A stretch of 64,000 nucleotides of DNA from Lysinibacillus odysseyi 34hs-1 = NBRC 100172 (GTDB lineage: Bacteria > Bacillota > Bacilli > Bacillales_A > Planococcaceae): assembly GCF_001591965.1 (NCBI RefSeq), contig NZ_BCVX01000010.1, positions 62,001 through 126,000 of the forward strand, written 5' to 3'. The notes under the pieces were generated by a model. The model was not told the DNA's origin and searched no databases. It saw only the letters and a list, made by a program, of their open reading frames with translations. This document shows, in pieces, positions 62,715 to 64,000 of the stretch. Made by a program: the position numbers and the translations under genes. The first letter of the stretch is position 1. Every line of letters begins with the position of its first letter.

Positions 62715-62758
62715 AAGAAACGAAGAAAATCGTTACTTTTCAGTTTTAAGTATTATAG

Positions 62759-62788
62759 TTGACGGATAGCAAACGTCCATGGTATTAT
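62759..62788 (+). promoter_or_regulatory. Sigma-A promoter of the dioxygenase gene
   Basis: TTGACG, an 18-bp spacer and TATTAT; the MhqR-like palindrome starts one base after. The same arrangement is seen at mhqD. Confidence 0.8.
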
Positions 62789-62806
62789 TATCTCGAATTC
62801 GAGATA
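62789..62806 (+). promoter_or_regulatory. MhqR-like operator 1
   Basis: TATCTCGAATTCGAGATA is a perfect 18-bp palindrome identical to the Bacillus MhqR site as I know it. It lies immediately downstream of the -10. Confidence 0.9.
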
Positions 62807-62828
62807 TATCTTTTTGAGATAATATCTC
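62807..62828 (+). promoter_or_regulatory. Additional MhqR-like half-sites
   Basis: TATCTTTTTGAGATA and the overlapping palindrome GAGATAATATCTC repeat the TATCT/AGATA half-sites at other spacings right after operator 1. Confidence 0.45.
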
Positions 62829-62883
62829 GTTTCACAATAATCGTTAATTAAATTTCTTTGTATTATAAAAAATTTTACACATT

Positions 62884-62901
62884 TACCTCGAAATCGAGAT
62901 A
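62884..62901 (+). promoter_or_regulatory. MhqR-like operator 2
   Basis: TACCTCGAAATCGAGATA, one arm mismatch from a perfect site, just ahead of the ribosome binding site of the dioxygenase gene. Confidence 0.75.
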
Positions 62902-62921
62902 AATGTAAAGGAGCTAAAACT

Positions 62922-63905
62922 ATGGATCATTTAAAAGGCATTCACCATGTTACTGCCATTACGAGCAGCGCTGAAAAAAATTATGAATTTTTCACTTATA
63001 TTCTAGGCATGCGTCTTGTAAAGAAAACGGTGAACCAAGATGACATTCAAACATATCATTTGTTTTTTGCAGATGACAAAGGCTCAGCCGGGACAGATAT
63101 GACGTTCTTCGATTTTCCGGGCATTCCGAAAGGTTCTCATGGTACAAATGAAATTTACAAAACAGCTTTCCGTGTACCGACAGACGCTGCACTGGAATAT
63201 TGGGTAAAACGTTTTGATAAATATAAGGTAGAACATACCGGAATTAAAGAGTTATTTGGCAAAAACACACTCTCATTTGTTGATTTTGATAATCAGCAAT
63301 ATATGCTCATTTCAGATGAGTACAATAACGGTGTAGCATCTGGCACACCTTGGCAAAAAGGACCTGTGCCACTCGAATTTGCGATTACAGGATTAGGACC
63401 GATTCATGTTCGTATCGCACAATTTGATTATTTTAAAGAAGTCTTAGAAAAAGTAATGGAGATGCAGGAAATTGCACAGGAAGGCTCTCTCCATCTATTC
63501 GAAATGGGAGAAGGAGGAAATGGAGCTCAAGTAATTGTTGAGCATAATACTATCCTTCCAGTTGGCCGCCAAGGCTTCGGCACAGTACATCATGCTGCTT
63601 TCCGTGTACATGATACAGATGTATTGCATAAGTGGATCGAGCGTATGCAGGGCTTTGGATTCAATACATCCGGTTACGTAGACCGCTTCTTCTTTGAATC
63701 CCTTTATGCACGTGTAGCACCAGGTATTTTGTTTGAATGGGCAACAGATGGTCCAGGTTTCATGGGAGATGAGCCTTATGAAACAGTTGGAGAAATCCTA
63801 TCATTGCCACCTTTCCTTGAAGCAAAACGCGAACAAATCGAAAGCATGGTGCGCCCAATCGATACGGTAAGAAGTACACGGGAATTTGAAAAAGAATATT
63901 TGTAA
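62922..63905 (+). CDS. mhqO: Ring-cleaving dioxygenase, MhqO-like (VOC fold)
   Basis: Cytoplasmic extradiol-type (glyoxalase/VOC superfamily) dioxygenase of 327 residues with two VOC modules, about 1-135 and 150-290. Candidate metal ligands are His in GIHHVTAI, His in GTVHHAAFRV and Glu in GILFEWATDGPG. In Bacillus, MhqO/MhqA-type enzymes detoxify hydroquinones and quinones under MhqR. ATG 62922 follows AAAGGAG. Two MhqR-like operators lie upstream, and an FMN-reductase-like gene follows 12 bp after the stop. Confidence 0.9.
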   Translation: MDHLKGIHHVTAITSSAEKNYEFFTYILGMRLVKKTVNQDDIQTYHLFFADDKGSAGTDMTFFDFPGIPKGSHGTNEIYKTAFRVPTDAALEYWVKRFDKYKVEHTGIKELFGKNTLSFVDFDNQQYMLISDEYNNGVASGTPWQKGPVPLEFAITGLGPIHVRIAQFDYFKEVLEKVMEMQEIAQEGSLHLFEMGEGGNGAQVIVEHNTILPVGRQGFGTVHHAAFRVHDTDVLHKWIERMQGFGFNTSGYVDRFFFESLYARVAPGILFEWATDGPGFMGDEPYETVGEILSLPPFLEAKREQIESMVRPIDTVRSTREFEKEYL

Positions 63906-63917
63906 GGGAGTAAAAAG

Positions 63918-64000
63918 ATGGGCTTTTTTAATAAACTTTTTGGAACAGAAACAAATAATCCGGAGGTAGATAAAATGGAACAATTGAACATAGGTATTAT
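63918..64000 (+). CDS. Start of an NAD(P)H:FMN reductase-like gene, cut by the window end
   Basis: About 27 codons visible: MGFFNKLFG, a short linker, then MEQLNIGII, which looks like the first strand of a flavodoxin-fold NADPH-dependent FMN reductase/quinone reductase. Two starts are in frame: ATG 63918 (GGGAG ahead) and ATG 63975 (GGAGG ahead). It follows the dioxygenase gene by 12 bp in the same operon, where an azoreductase/quinone reductase would be expected. Confidence 0.6.
   Translation, partial: MGFFNKLFGTETNNPEVDKMEQLNIGI

Noticed and set aside
1-64000. tRNA, rRNA, CRISPR array, prophage or insertion sequence
   Set aside because: I found no cloverleaf, rRNA-like stretch, regularly spaced repeats, transposase or phage genes while reading; short RNA genes could still be missed by eye.

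Overview
The window looks like a chromosomal segment of a low-GC, endospore-former-type Firmicute, most likely a member of the Bacillaceae/Planococcaceae close to Solibacillus or Lysinibacillus. This rests on AT-rich sequence, strong AGGAGG-type ribosome binding sites, frequent GTG/TTG starts, and Bacillus-type genes (YclNOP, HflX, MhqD/MhqO, YeeI-type YebC, YdhK, YflT, DUF1450) and regulatory sites (Fur box, MhqR-like operator, sigma-B promoters). The genus is an inference from gene content. I saw no rRNA, tRNA, CRISPR array, phage or intact insertion sequence.

Layout. 1-2.4 kb: petrobactin-type iron importer (yclN, yclO, partial yclP) behind two Fur boxes. 2.7-4.7 kb: N-succinylamino acid racemase plus GNAT acyltransferase. 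5-10 kb: dtpT peptide transporter, hflX, a methyltransferase. 10.3-14.3 kb: DUF47-Pit phosphate uptake and an MMPL transporter. 14.3-23.6 kb: MhqD-type hydrolase, small hypotheticals, AI-2E transporter, oligoendopeptidase, two chemoreceptors, YebC-type protein. 23.8-32.8 kb: a candidate exopolysaccharide locus. A four-gene plus-strand operon encodes a membrane-anchored extracellular protein, a degenerate GGDEF plus pseudo-receiver protein, a membrane HEAT-repeat protein and a processive GT2 synthase. It diverges from a YpfJ peptidase and a 1032-residue glycoside hydrolase whose N-terminal domain is homologous to the first operon product. 32.8-41.6 kb: metabolic and repair genes, ending in a hypoxanthine-DNA glycosylase, DinB, Ogt cluster. 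41.6-45.4 kb: VTC polyphosphate polymerase domain protein, DUF4956 membrane protein and a large Cthe_2159-type carbohydrate-binding lipoprotein. 45.5-51.5 kb: cobT, DedA, stress protein YflT with a sigma-B promoter, NhaC, small membrane proteins. 52-54.9 kb: sucrose-phosphate synthase/phosphatase-like pair and manganese catalase with a sigma-B promoter. 55-58 kb: YiaAB protein, UDG-superfamily protein, HD phosphohydrolase, GNAT. 58.3-61.9 kb: sensor kinase, response regulator, CcdA-like membrane protein and YdhK lipoprotein, probably copper-related. 62.2-64 kb: Hsp20, MhqO-type dioxygenase and the start of an FMN-reductase-like gene under MhqR-like operators.

Most interesting: (i) the polysaccharide locus, with a candidate c-di-GMP receptor that keeps an RxxD inhibitory-site motif but has lost GGDEF and has Asn for the receiver's phospho-acceptor Asp; (ii) the VTC/DUF4956/lipoprotein operon; (iii) two distant MhqR-like operons with matching promoter/operator architecture; (iv) a hairpin present twice, 16 kb apart, with a compensatory base-pair change; (v) a sucrose-synthesis-like pair, uncommon for this group.
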